From Actibacterium sp. XHP0104 (GTDB lineage: Bacteria > Pseudomonadota > Alphaproteobacteria > Rhodobacterales > Rhodobacteraceae), in contig NZ_JAOWLE010000001.1 in NCBI RefSeq assembly GCF_025751515.1, forward strand, positions 124,001 through 188,000: DNA of 64,000 nt, written 5' to 3'. The notes beneath the pieces were generated by a model. The model was not told the DNA's origin. It was given only the letters and a program-made list of their open reading frames with translations, and ran no database searches. This document shows positions 27,585 to 36,059 of this stretch, piece after piece. A program made the translations under genes and the position numbers. The stretch's first letter is position 1. Every line of letters begins with the position of its first letter.

Positions 27585-28346
27585 TTACAGTCGGATGACC
27601 GAAATTAGACGTCCGTAATCGGCCTCGCCGGCATGGGTGGTGCGACGATAGGAATAGAACCGGGCGGGGTCGGCATAGGTGCAGTAGCGAATCCACTGGG
27701 CCTGTCCGATACCGGCGGTGCGCAGCCGGTGCAGCCCGTAGGCGGGCAGGTCGAACTGTTTCTTGTCGGGGCTGGCCCCGTTGGCGAAAAACCGTTGGTT
27801 GTCAGAGTCGTCGGCCATGAAGTTCTCGAAGAATTCCTGGCTGACCTCGTAGGCCTCTTGGCTGATGCAGGGGCCGATGACGGCGGTGATGTCCTGGCGG
27901 CGGGCGCCCAGGCCCTCCATCGCGTCCAGCGTGGCCTCAAGCACCCCGTCCATCGCCCCGCGCCAGCCCGCATGGGCCGCGCCGATCACGCCCGCCTGGT
28001 GGTCGGCGAACAGCACCGGCTGACAGTCGGCGGTCAGGATGGCCAGCGCCACGCCCGGCGTTGCGGTCACCAGCGCATCGGCCACGGGCGGCGCGCCGTC
28101 TTGCGGGCCGTCGATGACGGCGACATCGGCGGAATGCACCTGATGCACATGCGCCAGATGCGGCAGGTCGACCTCCATCGCCTTGGCGACGCGGCTGCGG
28201 TTGATCTGCACCACTTCGGACAGGTCGGATGACCCCTGACCGCAGTTCAGCCCCTCGAACACGCCAGACGATGCGCCGCCGCGACGGGTAAAGAACCCGT
28301 GGCGGATCGGGTCCAAGGCGTCGGCGGTCAGAATCTCTAGGGTCAT
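27585..28346 (-). CDS. pgeF: Peptidoglycan editing factor / multicopper-like YfiH family protein
   Basis: The protein has 253 residues. The YfiH-family metal site residues are visible in HVHQVHSADV, LTADCQPVLFAD and GAAHAGWRGAMDGV. Members of the family act as purine-nucleoside phosphorylase/adenosine deaminase-like or laccase-like enzymes, and PgeF removes wrong L-Ser from peptidoglycan precursors. It overlaps the midA-like gene by four bases in the operon lgt-midA-pgeF. Confidence 0.9.
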   Translation of the reverse strand: MTLEILTADALDPIRHGFFTRRGGASSGVFEGLNCGQGSSDLSEVVQINRSRVAKAMEVDLPHLAHVHQVHSADVAVIDGPQDGAPPVADALVTATPGVALAILTADCQPVLFADHQAGVIGAAHAGWRGAMDGVLEATLDAMEGLGARRQDITAVIGPCISQEAYEVSQEFFENFMADDSDNQRFFANGASPDKKQFDLPAYGLHRLRTAGIGQAQWIRYCTYADPARFYSYRRTTHAGEADYGRLISVIRL

Positions 28347-29407
28347 GCGGCGAATCCCGGTGGCATGGGGGTATCATGCGGCACAAGCGCCAGCGATTTA
28401 AAGAGGCTTCCCATCTCATCGGCATGGATCAGGCGGCGATGCGCCGCGATATGGCTGTCCAGCGCGGGCCCCGACAGGTTGCGGGCCAGGGCTTGGGCGC
28501 GCTGGGTGATGCCGAGGCGTTCAAGAAACACGCCTTGCGGTGTCATTGGCGTGACCTGAACGCCCTGGGCGGCGCGGGCGAGGGCCTCGAAATCGACATG
28601 GGCGGTCAGGTCGGCCTCGCCGCAATGGGTCAGCGGGTCGACCATCTGATGCGCCTTGAGCGCCTGCAACGTGTCGCCCAGCGAGTGCCAGCCGCCATAG
28701 TCAATGAACAGCGCCGCGCCGCCATGGGCCGCGATGCGGGTGGCGATCTGGTCGACGATGGGCGCGGCGGCGGGGCAAATTTCCACCAGGTCGCCGGGGC
28801 TTGTGTCGTCCAGCCGGTGATCCAGCAGCGCGATGGGCGCGGGGGCAGACAGGCCCATGGCCAGCACCCCGCCCGATTGCGTGACCTGCACCTCGCGCCA
28901 GCCGGCGGCATCGCGCTGAAACTGGCGGATGGGCAGGGCGTCGAAAAATTCATTCGCCACCAGAAACAGCGGCGCGTCGGGCAGGGCGCCGGCGCTGTCC
29001 AGCCATGTCACCGGGTGATCGCCCAGCGTCTGGCGCTGCACCTGCCGCAAGGTGGCCGAGGCCTCGACCAGGTGCACCTGAGCGGCATCAAGGAACCCCG
29101 GCGCCGCGCGGCCCACCCGCAGGATATCGGCCATCAACGTGCCGCGGCCGGGGCCGATTTCCGCCAGGGTAAAGGGCGCGGGGCGGCCCTGGTCCATCCA
29201 GACCTGCGCCAGCCACAGGCCCAGCATTTCACCGAACATCTGGCTGATCTCGGGGGCGGTGGTGAAATCGCCCGCCGCGCCGAAGGGATCGCGGGTGGCG
29301 TAATAGCCGTGCTCGGGGTGCAGCAGGCAGTCGGCCATATAGTCGGCCAGGCTGATCGGCCCGGTCTTGGCGATGCGCCGCAGGATGATCTCGGTCAGCG
29401 GGGTCAT
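28343..29407 (-). CDS. SAM-dependent methyltransferase, MidA/NDUFAF7 type
   Basis: The protein has 354 residues. Family landmarks include [50 protein letters not shown] (SAM-binding) and [14 protein letters not shown]. The mitochondrial relative NDUFAF7 methylates an arginine of complex I; bacterial members likely do the same or a related job. The start at 29407 overlaps the lgt stop by four bases. Confidence 0.92.
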   Translation of the reverse strand: MTPLTEIILRRIAKTGPISLADYMADCLLHPEHGYYATRDPFGAAGDFTTAPEISQMFGEMLGLWLAQVWMDQGRPAPFTLAEIGPGRGTLMADILRVGRAAPGFLDAAQVHLVEASATLRQVQRQTLGDHPVTWLDSAGALPDAPLFLVANEFFDALPIRQFQRDAAGWREVQVTQSGGVLAMGLSAPAPIALLDHRLDDTSPGDLVEICPAAAPIVDQIATRIAAHGGAALFIDYGGWHSLGDTLQALKAHQMVDPLTHCGEADLTAHVDFEALARAAQGVQVTPMTPQGVFLERLGITQRAQALARNLSGPALDSHIAAHRRLIHADEMGSLFKSLALVPHDTPMPPGFAA

Positions 29408-30267
29408 GCGGGGTTGCGTCGCGCGACCAGCCACAAGATTACCCCCAGCCCGATCATCGGCAGAGACAGAACCTGGCCCATGGTGATGCCCATGCCGCCG
29501 GCTTGGATGACCCAGCCGGCCGGGTTCTCGGCGGAGATGTAATGCGCGTCGGGCTGGCGAAAGAATTCGACGATGAACCGCGATAGGCCATAGCCCACAA
29601 AGAACGTGCCCGCCGTCATGCCGGGGCGTTTCAGCAGCCCATGCCGATAGACCAGATAGAGCAGCACCGCGCCCAGCAGCAGGCCCTCTAACCCCGCCTC
29701 ATACAATTGCGAGGGGTGGCGGGGCAGGCCCAGCGGATCGGTGGGAAACACCATCGCCCAAGGCGCGTCCGTGGGGCGGCCCCAGAGCTCGGCGTTGATG
29801 AAGTTGGCCAGCCGCCCGAACAGCAGCCCCGGCGGGGTGGCCAGCGCCAGCGCATCGGCGGCGGGCAGCAGCGCGATGGAATGCTTGCGGGCGAACAGCA
29901 GCAGCGCCACCATCACCCCGACCAGCCCGCCGTGAAAGGCCATGCCGCCCTGCCACAGCATCGGGATCTCGGCCGGGTTCGACAGGTAATAGCCGGGCTT
30001 GTAGACCAGCACATAGCCCAGGCGCCCGCCCAGGATGATGCCGAAAATCACCCAGGTCAGCAGTTCCTCGACCTGGTCGGGTGTCATGGGGGGGCGATTT
30101 TGCGGCCACAGCCCGTCATTGCGCACCAGCCGCACCACCAGCCGCCAACCGATCAGGATGCCGGCGATATAGGCCAGCGCATACCAGCGCAGCGCCAGGT
30201 CAATGCCAAACAGCGAGATCGAGAAGATCTCGGAGCCGATATCGGGATAGGTAATGATTGCCTGCAT
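29404..30267 (-). CDS. lgt: Prolipoprotein diacylglyceryl transferase
   Basis: The protein has 287 residues with about seven membrane helices. The Lgt signature [16 protein letters not shown] and the RHPSQLYEA motif are intact, as is the early [10 protein letters not shown] helix. It transfers diacylglycerol from phosphatidylglycerol to the lipobox cysteine, which is needed for lipoproteins such as the OmpA-type protein at 815. ATG 30267 is chosen over an upstream in-frame start because [13 protein letters not shown] is the usual beginning. It diverges from ubiK. Confidence 0.96.
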   Translation of the reverse strand: MQAIITYPDIGSEIFSISLFGIDLALRWYALAYIAGILIGWRLVVRLVRNDGLWPQNRPPMTPDQVEELLTWVIFGIILGGRLGYVLVYKPGYYLSNPAEIPMLWQGGMAFHGGLVGVMVALLLFARKHSIALLPAADALALATPPGLLFGRLANFINAELWGRPTDAPWAMVFPTDPLGLPRHPSQLYEAGLEGLLLGAVLLYLVYRHGLLKRPGMTAGTFFVGYGLSRFIVEFFRQPDAHYISAENPAGWVIQAGGMGITMGQVLSLPMIGLGVILWLVARRNPA

Positions 30268-30362
30268 GGGGGCCTCTTGCCTGTTGAAACGGGGGCAAGT
30301 CAACCTTGAGCTTGCCCCCTGTTACGCCCATATAGGCATGGAGCGAAACACCGGAGGCGGCA

Positions 30363-30611
30363 ATGCAGACGCGCAACAAATTTTTCGAAGATATGTCCCA
30401 GCTGATGACCAATGCCATGGGCGTGGCTCAGGGCGCGCGGGAAGAGGCCGAGAGCGCATTCAACAGCATGATCGAGCGCTGGCTGGCCGATCGCGATTTC
30501 GTCACCCGCGAGGAATTTGACGCCGTGCGCACCATGGCGCAGAAGGCGCGCGAGGAAAACGAGGCGCTGAAGGCCCGTATCGAGGCGCTGGAAGGCGCCG
30601 CCAAGGGCTAA
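30363..30611 (+). CDS. ubiK: Ubiquinone biosynthesis accessory factor UbiK (BMFP domain)
   Basis: The protein has 82 residues. The N-terminal half is an amphipathic helix (MTNAMGVAQGAREEAESAFN); the C-terminal half is a coiled coil (DAVRTMAQKAREENEALKAR). This is the UbiK/BMFP pattern. UbiK helps the late soluble steps of ubiquinone synthesis and may bind lipid. It diverges from lgt. Its TAA stop is interlocked with the TAG stop of the convergent small gene in CTAA. Confidence 0.9.
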   Translation: MQTRNKFFEDMSQLMTNAMGVAQGAREEAESAFNSMIERWLADRDFVTREEFDAVRTMAQKAREENEALKARIEALEGAAKG

Positions 30612-30844
30612 TCGCCCCGGCCCGGTGCAGGGCGGCTGAGGGCCGACAGGCCCACCCCGCGCCGCATGGCCTGTAACTGCATGAACATTTTGTCCAGCAT
30701 CCGGGCGTATCGTACGGCGGCGATATCGCGTGCCTGCGGGTCTGTGGTGTTGCGCATGACGTATTGCGCCAGTTCCGCCGCGCGCAGGGTCTGATCCAGC
30801 GCGCCCAGGTCTTGTGGCGGGGGGCTGTTGGGTGGCTGTGTCAT
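30608..30844 (-). CDS. Small hypothetical protein, 78 residues
   Basis: The protein starts with a Pro-rich stretch (MTQPPNSPPPQDLG). A helical part follows, with ALDQTLRAAELAQYVMRNTT and RYARMLDKMFMQLQAMRRG. I do not recognise the family. The ATG at 30844 is one of several possible starts; no convincing ribosome site separates them. It runs divergently from the repressor-like gene, with the 40-bp inverted repeat in between, and could be controlled by it. Confidence 0.55.
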   Translation of the reverse strand: MTQPPNSPPPQDLGALDQTLRAAELAQYVMRNTTDPQARDIAAVRYARMLDKMFMQLQAMRRGVGLSALSRPAPGRGD

Positions 30845-30923
30845 GACTATGCGTCTTAACCTCGTGTTCATGGCGGCCGCGCAAACTGCCCGAAAGAGAA
30901 TTTTCCAGCTTGCCGCACAACTC

Positions 30924-30963
30924 AAGGCATATTTATCTTGTATCATCAAGATAAATATGCCTT
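30924..30963. promoter_or_regulatory. Perfect 17-bp inverted repeat with 6-bp spacer
   Basis: AAGGCATATTTATCTTG (30924-30940) and its exact reverse complement (30947-30963) flank TATCAT. The element is AT-rich, unlike its surroundings. It lies between the divergent genes at 30844 and 31016, where an operator for the repressor-like protein is expected. Confidence 0.7.
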
Positions 30964-31015
30964 ATATGCGTTGTCCGATTTATTTGTCGTGCGCGCCGTG
31001 CCATTCTGCGCCGCG

Positions 31016-31690
31016 ATGATGCTGAATTCGATGCGCACTGCGGCCATGGCCGCCAGGGTTCGTGAGCTTGTGGAAGACGGGCTTGCGCGGAAAGGTGTGT
31101 CCGCACGCCGCGCGTCGATGGATGTGGTCGGGCATGATGGGTTGGTTCGCGATATTCGCGCCGGGCGTATGCCCAGTTTCGACCGGCTGATCGCATTGTT
31201 CGAGTATCTCTCTGTGCCTTTCGACTTTGGCGAGGTCACAGAGCCCAAGGTTGCTGGTATGGCCGAAGGCGAAACTTCCTCTCATCACAGCGATTTCTCG
31301 CGGCCCGAAGGGCTGAGGGCGGGGTTTTTGCCTTTTCCCTGGCACCCTGCGCTGATGCGCCGCGGGGTGGGGCCGGTGGCCCTGTCGGCCGAATGGCTGG
31401 CCTCGCGCAATCTGGCGCCCGACAGCCTGGCCGTGGTCGAGGCCCGGCATGACGGCGCTCAGATTCTGGCGCTGGTGGACGGCGCCGCTTCGCGCCAGGG
31501 GCAATCCGATCTCTGGGCGACGCTGGAAAACGGTGTGTGCGCCCTTTGTCGCGTCAACTGGCAGGCACCGCAGGTGGTGGTTCTGGCCGGTGACCGCGAT
31601 CACCCGGCCCGCGCCCTGACCGGGGCCGACCACGGTGTGCGTTTCCTGGGCCGCGTGGTCTGGATGGGCGGGGCCCCGTCGCAGATCTAG
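31016..31690 (+). CDS. Repressor-like regulator with HTH and degenerate S24 (LexA/CI-like) domain
   Basis: The protein has 224 residues from the chosen ATG. Residues about 10-70 look like a Xre-type HTH (LARKGVSARRASMDVVGHDG, IRAGRMPSFDRLIALFEYL). The C-terminal part (about 120-220) follows the pattern of phage-repressor S24 domains, ending FLGRVVWMGG. Where a self-cleaving repressor has the Gly-Asp-Ser-Met block, this protein has EARHDGAQ, so autocleavage looks lost. The start is uncertain (31016, 31019 or 31031) because no ribosome site is visible; a leaderless message is possible. Confidence 0.7.
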   Translation: MMLNSMRTAAMAARVRELVEDGLARKGVSARRASMDVVGHDGLVRDIRAGRMPSFDRLIALFEYLSVPFDFGEVTEPKVAGMAEGETSSHHSDFSRPEGLRAGFLPFPWHPALMRRGVGPVALSAEWLASRNLAPDSLAVVEARHDGAQILALVDGAASRQGQSDLWATLENGVCALCRVNWQAPQVVVLAGDRDHPARALTGADHGVRFLGRVVWMGGAPSQI

Positions 31691-31740
31691 CGCCCGGCCC
31701 GGCGATTTCCCTGATCCTCTCTGTTGTGGTGTTAACTTTT

Positions 31741-31770
31741 TCATCCACAACTTGCTGTGGTTATCCACAA
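31741..31770. promoter_or_regulatory. Pair of DnaA-box-like sequences
   Basis: TTATCCACA at 31761-31769 is a perfect DnaA box. TCATCCACA at 31741-31749 is one base off, in the same orientation and exactly 20 bp away. The surrounding gap 31691-31905 has no gene and is partly AT-rich. Confidence 0.5.
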
Positions 31771-31905
31771 AATAATGCTTTACAGCTGCGCCCTTTCATC
31801 ACACCATATCTTGTAAGGACGGGGTGCAAAGCATCTGTCCCTTGAGCAGGCACCAAGGCGTTGTGGGGCTGCCACCCCGCTGAGCTATAATGAATGAGGC
31901 CGGGC

Positions 31906-32409
31906 ATGTCACTTTCCGAAGATTTCCTTCACACCGAGGAATTGCATCCGATCGATATCGTCGAGCATCTTGCCGAACACCACGACTGGGAGTTCGACCG
32001 CGTTGCCGATGATCAGATCGCCATGGCGGTCGAAGGGCAGTGGCGGACCTATTCGCTGACGCTGGCCTGGTCGGGCTATGACGAGACGCTGCGGCTGATC
32101 TGCACCTTTGAAATGGAGCCGCCGCAGGACAAGCTGCCGGCGCTTTACGAGACCCTGAACCGCACCAATGACATGTGCTGGTCCGGCACCTTCACCTATT
32201 GGAACGAGCAGCGGCTGATGGTCTTTCGCTATGGTTTGGTTCTGGCGGGCGGGCAGCTGGCCAGCGCCGAACAGATCGACCGGCTGATCGGGGCCGCCGT
32301 GGTGAATTGCGAACGGTTCTACCCGGCGTTCCAGCTGGTGTCCTGGGCCGATCAAAGCCCCGAAGAGGCGCTGAATGTAGCCATTGCAGAGGCCTACGGT
32401 CGCGCCTAA
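31906..32409 (+). CDS. YbjN domain protein
   Basis: The protein has 167 residues. The YbjN core can be seen in YETLNRTNDMCWSGTFTYW and the LVLAGGQLASAEQIDRLIGA helix. YbjN-type folds resemble secretion chaperones (SRC-like); function in alphaproteobacteria is unknown. The ATG at 31906 has GAGG at good spacing and is preferred to the ATG at 31894. It is the first gene before proC, with 30 bases between. Confidence 0.85.
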   Translation: MSLSEDFLHTEELHPIDIVEHLAEHHDWEFDRVADDQIAMAVEGQWRTYSLTLAWSGYDETLRLICTFEMEPPQDKLPALYETLNRTNDMCWSGTFTYWNEQRLMVFRYGLVLAGGQLASAEQIDRLIGAAVVNCERFYPAFQLVSWADQSPEEALNVAIAEAYGRA

Positions 32410-32413
32410 CCTG

Positions 32414-32434
32414 CCCCCGAGGCAATATCGGGGG
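32414..32434 (+). promoter_or_regulatory. Hairpin covering the proC ribosome-binding site
   Basis: CCCCCGA (32414-32420) pairs with TCGGGGG (32428-32434). The G-run in the second arm is the only Shine-Dalgarno-like sequence before the proC ATG at 32440, so the stem could limit proC translation. Confidence 0.45.
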
Positions 32435-32439
32435 TCACC

Positions 32440-33252
32440 ATGGATATCAACGAACGCGGGCTTGTGCTGCTGGGCTGTGGCAAGATGGGGTCCGCCATGC
32501 TGACCGGCTGGCTGGCGCAGGGCGTGCGTCCCGATGCGGTCTGGGTGGTCGATCCCTATCCGTCCGACTGGCTGCGCGATCTGGCGGCTCAGGGGTTGCG
32601 GCTGAATGTCGGTCTGCCCGCCAGCCCCGCCATCGTTCTGGTCGCGGTCAAGCCGCAGATGATGGCCGAGGCTCTACCGCAGCTGGTGGCGCTGGGCAAT
32701 GGTGACACGCTGTTCCTGTCGGTCGCCGCAGGCACGCCGATTTCCTATTACGAGGGCGTTCTGGGCGCCGATACGCCGGTGATCCGCGCCATGCCCAACA
32801 CGCCCGCCGCCGTGGGCCGGGGCATCACCGCGATCATCGGCAATGACCGCGCCTCTGACGCGCATCTGCGCGCGGCCGAAACCCTGCTGGGCGCGGTCGG
32901 GCAGGTGGTGCGGCTGGACGACGAGGGGCAGATGGATGCGGTGACGGCCGTGTCGGGCTCTGGCCCGGCCTATGTGTTCCACCTGATCGAAACCCTGGCC
33001 GCCGCTGGCGAGGCCGAGGGGCTGCCCGCCGATCTGGCGATGGCGCTGGCCAAGGCGACGGTGGGCGGGGCCGGGCAGTTGGCCGAAGATGCCTCTGACG
33101 ACCCCGCGCAACTGCGGGTCAACGTGACCTCGCCCGGTGGCACGACGGCCGCCGCGCTGGGCGTTCTGATGGATGCCGACACCGGCTTTCCGGCCCTGCT
33201 GCGCCGCGCGGTCAAGGCCGCCGCCGATCGCAGCCGGGAGCTGGGCCAATGA
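32440..33252 (+). CDS. proC: Pyrroline-5-carboxylate reductase
   Basis: The protein has 270 residues. The NADPH-binding start LVLLGCGKMGSAMLTGWL and the late signature VTSPGGTTAAALGVL are intact, with the central VTAVSGSGPAYVFHL. It makes proline from pyrroline-5-carboxylate. It overlaps the csaA-like gene by four bases (ATGA), and a hairpin covers its ribosome site. Confidence 0.96.
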   Translation: MDINERGLVLLGCGKMGSAMLTGWLAQGVRPDAVWVVDPYPSDWLRDLAAQGLRLNVGLPASPAIVLVAVKPQMMAEALPQLVALGNGDTLFLSVAAGTPISYYEGVLGADTPVIRAMPNTPAAVGRGITAIIGNDRASDAHLRAAETLLGAVGQVVRLDDEGQMDAVTAVSGSGPAYVFHLIETLAAAGEAEGLPADLAMALAKATVGGAGQLAEDASDDPAQLRVNVTSPGGTTAAALGVLMDADTGFPALLRRAVKAAADRSRELGQ

Positions 33253-33584
33253 CCATCACATTCGACGATTTCCTCAAGGTCGATATCCGCGCCGGCCGCG
33301 TGACCCGGGCCGAGCCTTATCCAGAGGCGCGCAAGCCCGCGATCAAGCTGTGGGTCGATTTCGGCCCTGACCTGGGAGAGCGCAAGTCCTCGGCACAGAT
33401 CACCCGGCATTATGCGCCAGACGAACTGGTCGGCCGCATGGTCATGGGGGTGGTGAACTTTCCGCCGCGCCAGATCGGCAAGTTCATGTCCGAGGTTCTG
33501 GTGCTGGGCGTGCCTGATGACGACGGCGAGGTGGTGCTGCTGGTGCCCGATCAGACCGTCACCCCCGGCGCAAGGATGTTCTGA
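33249..33584 (+). CDS. CsaA-like tRNA-binding domain protein
   Basis: The protein has 111 residues. The tRNA-binding OB fold is shown by DFLKVDIRAGRVTRAEPYPE, KSSAQITRHY, VVNFPPRQIGKFMSEVLVLG. CsaA proteins are proposed secretion chaperones and bind tRNA or peptides. It is translationally coupled to proC and to the hydroxyacid dehydrogenase that follows, each with overlapping stop and start. Confidence 0.92.
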   Translation: MTITFDDFLKVDIRAGRVTRAEPYPEARKPAIKLWVDFGPDLGERKSSAQITRHYAPDELVGRMVMGVVNFPPRQIGKFMSEVLVLGVPDDDGEVVLLVPDQTVTPGARMF

Positions 33585-34546
33585 TGACCCGTATTCTGAT
33601 CACCCGCCCGCTGCCCGAGGCGATTTGCGAGGCCGCGCGCCTGTTGCCCGGTGTCGAGGTCGAGGTGCGGCAGATGACCACCCCGATGAAGCCGGGAGAG
33701 ATGCGCGGCGCGCTGGTCATCTTTGATGTCATTCTGCCGACGCTGGGCGATCTGTTTGCCGCCGATATCTTTGCCGATGTGCCCGAGCCACGCACCAAGC
33801 TGCTGGCCAATTTCGGGGTTGGCTATAACCATATCGATGTTGCCGCGGCCCGCGAGGCGGGGGTGGCGGTGACCAACACGCCCGGCGCGGTGACCGATGC
33901 GACGGCCGATATCGCCATGACCCTGATGCTGATGACCTGCCGCCGCGCGGGCGAGGGCGAGCGTCTGGTGCGCGCTGGCAACTGGCAGGGCTGGCACCCG
34001 GCGCAGATGCTGGGCACCCATGTGACGGGCAAGACCGTCGGCATCATCGGCATGGGCCGCATTGGCAAGGCCGTGGCGCGGCGCTGTCATTATGGGTTTG
34101 GCATGGATGTGGTGTTCTTTAACCGCTCGGCTGTGGCTGATCCGGGGATGCCCGCCGAACAGATGGACTCGATCGAGGCCGTGGCCCGCCGCGCCGATAT
34201 CCTGGTGATTGCCGTGCCCGGAGGGGCCGAGACCCGCCACCTGATCGGGGCGCCGGTCTTTGCTGCGATGAAACGCTCGGGCATTCTGGTCAATATCTCG
34301 CGCGGCGATGTGGTGCATGAATCCGCGCTGGTCAAGGCGTTGCAGGCCAACCGGATCGCCGGTGCGGGGCTGGATGTCTACGAGTTCGAGCCGCAGGTGC
34401 CCGAGGCGCTGAAGCTGATGGAAAACGTCACCCTGCTGCCGCATCTGGGGACTGCCGCACAGGATGTGCGCGAAGCCATGGGCCTGATGGCGGTGGAAAA
34501 CATCCGCGCCCATCTGGCGGGCCAGCCGTTGCCCAACGCGGTTTAA
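33584..34546 (+). CDS. D-2-hydroxyacid dehydrogenase (D-glycerate / glyoxylate reductase type)
   Basis: The protein has 320 residues. The NAD-binding site GIIGMGRIGKAVARR and the catalytic trio in NISRGDVVHE (Arg), YEFEPQVP (Glu) and LLPHLGTA (His) are all visible. It likely reduces glyoxylate or hydroxypyruvate with NAD(P)H. The ATG overlaps the csaA stop by one base. The TAA stop is interlocked with the tdk stop in TTAA. Confidence 0.92.
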   Translation: MTRILITRPLPEAICEAARLLPGVEVEVRQMTTPMKPGEMRGALVIFDVILPTLGDLFAADIFADVPEPRTKLLANFGVGYNHIDVAAAREAGVAVTNTPGAVTDATADIAMTLMLMTCRRAGEGERLVRAGNWQGWHPAQMLGTHVTGKTVGIIGMGRIGKAVARRCHYGFGMDVVFFNRSAVADPGMPAEQMDSIEAVARRADILVIAVPGGAETRHLIGAPVFAAMKRSGILVNISRGDVVHESALVKALQANRIAGAGLDVYEFEPQVPEALKLMENVTLLPHLGTAAQDVREAMGLMAVENIRAHLAGQPLPNAV

Positions 34547-35130
34547 GCCGGGCTGTCGCCGACCGCTTGTCGCCAGTGACGCCGGCAAAGCGAGACGTAG
34601 GTCTCGTTGCCGCCGATCTGCACCTGCGCCCCGTCGCGCAGCGCCGTGCCGTCGGCGCCCTTGCGCATCACCATCGTGGCCTTTTTCCCGCAATGGCAGA
34701 TGGTGCGCACCTCGCGCATTTCATCCGCCAGCGCCAGAAGGGCGGCAGAGCCGGGGAAAAGTTCGCCCCTGAAATCGACGCGCAGCCCATAGCACATCAC
34801 GGGTATGCCCAGGTCATCGACCGCGCGGGCCAGTTGCCAGACCTGGCCGTGGCTCAGGAACTGGGCCTCGTCGATAAAGACGCAGGCGCAGGGCGCTTGC
34901 GACAACCGGTCGCGGATCATGTCGAAGAGGTTCGTAGTCGCGTCAAAGGTCTGGGCGTCTTCACCGATGCCGATGCGCGATTCAATGCGCCCCGGCCCGG
35001 CCCGGTCATCCAGGCGCGCGGTGATCAGCAGGGGCTGCATCCCGCGTTCGCGATAGTTATGCGCGGCCTGCAACAGGATCGTCGACTTGCCGGCATTCAT
35101 GGTGGAGTAGTGGAAGTATAGCTTGGCCAT
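34543..35130 (-). CDS. tdk: Thymidine kinase
   Basis: The protein has 195 residues. The Walker A of type II thymidine kinases, STMNAGKS, lies near residues 9-17. VFIDEAQFL is the Walker B, and the zinc ribbon cysteines are in TICHCGKKATMV and LCRRHW. It phosphorylates thymidine for salvage. It converges on the hydroxyacid dehydrogenase gene with no spare bases between the two stops. Confidence 0.96.
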   Translation of the reverse strand: MAKLYFHYSTMNAGKSTILLQAAHNYRERGMQPLLITARLDDRAGPGRIESRIGIGEDAQTFDATTNLFDMIRDRLSQAPCACVFIDEAQFLSHGQVWQLARAVDDLGIPVMCYGLRVDFRGELFPGSAALLALADEMREVRTICHCGKKATMVMRKGADGTALRDGAQVQIGGNETYVSLCRRHWRQAVGDSPA

Positions 35131-35475
35131 GGCCGCTTATCCCGCCGGTGACGCGATCAATCAAGCGGCAAACCGAGATGCCCGGACCCCGGCAAATGGG
35201 GATGAGACCAAAGGCCCGGACATCTCGTAATAAATACTGTCACCAATACTGAATGGGTAGGACCGCCGCCCATGCCGATACCGGCTGGAGCATCCCCCCT
35301 AGATGCTGAACGACGCTCCCCAACCTCAATACCAGCGGCGGGGTCGCTGGACACTCGCACCGATCTTCATCTCCTGAAGACCTATTTCTATATGACAAAT
35401 CCTTCGCGGGCGATTAATGGGAAAAGGGGGGCGAGTTTCCCCGTAGCGGTAACAATGTTGAATTGGATGAGGTAG
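35131..35475. other. 345-bp gap between tdk and the CII-like gene
   Basis: No credible gene is visible. It must hold both divergent promoters. A short AT-rich stretch (about 35228-35250) lies near tdk, and a weak stem AGCATC/GATGCT (about 35286-35308) in the middle. I see no tRNA or known riboswitch. Confidence 0.5.
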
Positions 35476-35934
35476 ATGGCTGGTATCGGGAGTTACCTGA
35501 AGAAGCACACCGAGGCGTTGGTCAAGGATGTCGGCATCGAGACAGCGTGCCGTCTGACCGGGCGATCCAAGGCGACCCTTGGTCGTTACTATTCGGATTC
35601 CGAGGAACATACCGACCGTTTCATGCCCATTGATGCCGTTGCCTCATTGGAAAAAGAGGCGCGTTTCCCCCATGTCACCACCGCCCTGGCCGAGCTGCAG
35701 GGCATCACGCTGTCGTATAACGAGGGCGCCAAGAAGAACACCGAAACGGGTGGGGTGAACTCGGATGTGGTGGCGCTGTCGCAGCGGTTTGCAATGCTGA
35801 TGGCCGAATACAACCAGTCGATCGAGGATGGCATCATCACCATCAACGAGGCCAAGCGCCTGCTGCGCGAAACCAACGCGTTGCAGCATGTTTTGCTGGA
35901 TATGAAGCTGCATCTCGAGGAAGAGGCGACCTGA
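35476..35934 (+). CDS. Phage CII-like putative DNA-binding protein
   Basis: The protein has 152 residues. The start GIETACRLTGRSKATLGRYY looks like a helix-turn-helix in which a gap-filling factor recognises DNA. The C-terminal half is helical (SQRFAMLMAEYNQSIEDGII and INEAKRLLRETNALQHVL). The layout resembles the phage CII/CP76 regulator family. No other phage genes are nearby, so it looks like a domesticated or stray regulator. GAGG precedes the ATG, and a strong terminator follows. Confidence 0.6.
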   Translation: MAGIGSYLKKHTEALVKDVGIETACRLTGRSKATLGRYYSDSEEHTDRFMPIDAVASLEKEARFPHVTTALAELQGITLSYNEGAKKNTETGGVNSDVVALSQRFAMLMAEYNQSIEDGIITINEAKRLLRETNALQHVLLDMKLHLEEEAT

Positions 35935-35967
35935 TTGCGGGCATGTGACGCAACGAAATCTGTCTGG

Positions 35968-35990
35968 AAAGGCGCTGCGGCGCCTTTTTT
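35968..35990 (+). terminator. Intrinsic terminator after the CII-like gene
   Basis: AAAGGCGC pairs with GCGCCTTT around TGCG and runs into TTTTTT. It lies 34 bases past the stop. Confidence 0.9.
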
Positions 35991-36059
35991 CTTGGCTGAT
36001 TGTTGATTTGTAAACTTTACCGCCTAATATTACACATGTAGACAATTCTAGGGGTGATC

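Noticed and set aside
30924-30963. FNR/Anr site in the centre of the inverted repeat
   Set aside because: The centre TTG-N6-CAA does not fit TTGAT-N4-ATCAA, and the symmetry extends far beyond such a site.
31805-31905. tRNA-like fragments (GTGCAAAGCA, GCTGAGCTATAA) that on the minus strand resemble parts of an alanine tRNA
   Set aside because: The pieces cannot be folded into a cloverleaf with proper stems and spacing, and there is no CCA-bearing acceptor stem. At best it is chance or an old remnant.
31691-31905. Replication origin based on the DnaA boxes
   Set aside because: Only two boxes are seen, and none of the usual neighbours of an alphaproteobacterial origin (hemE, parAB, gidA, dnaA) is present. 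Reported only as a DnaA-box pair.
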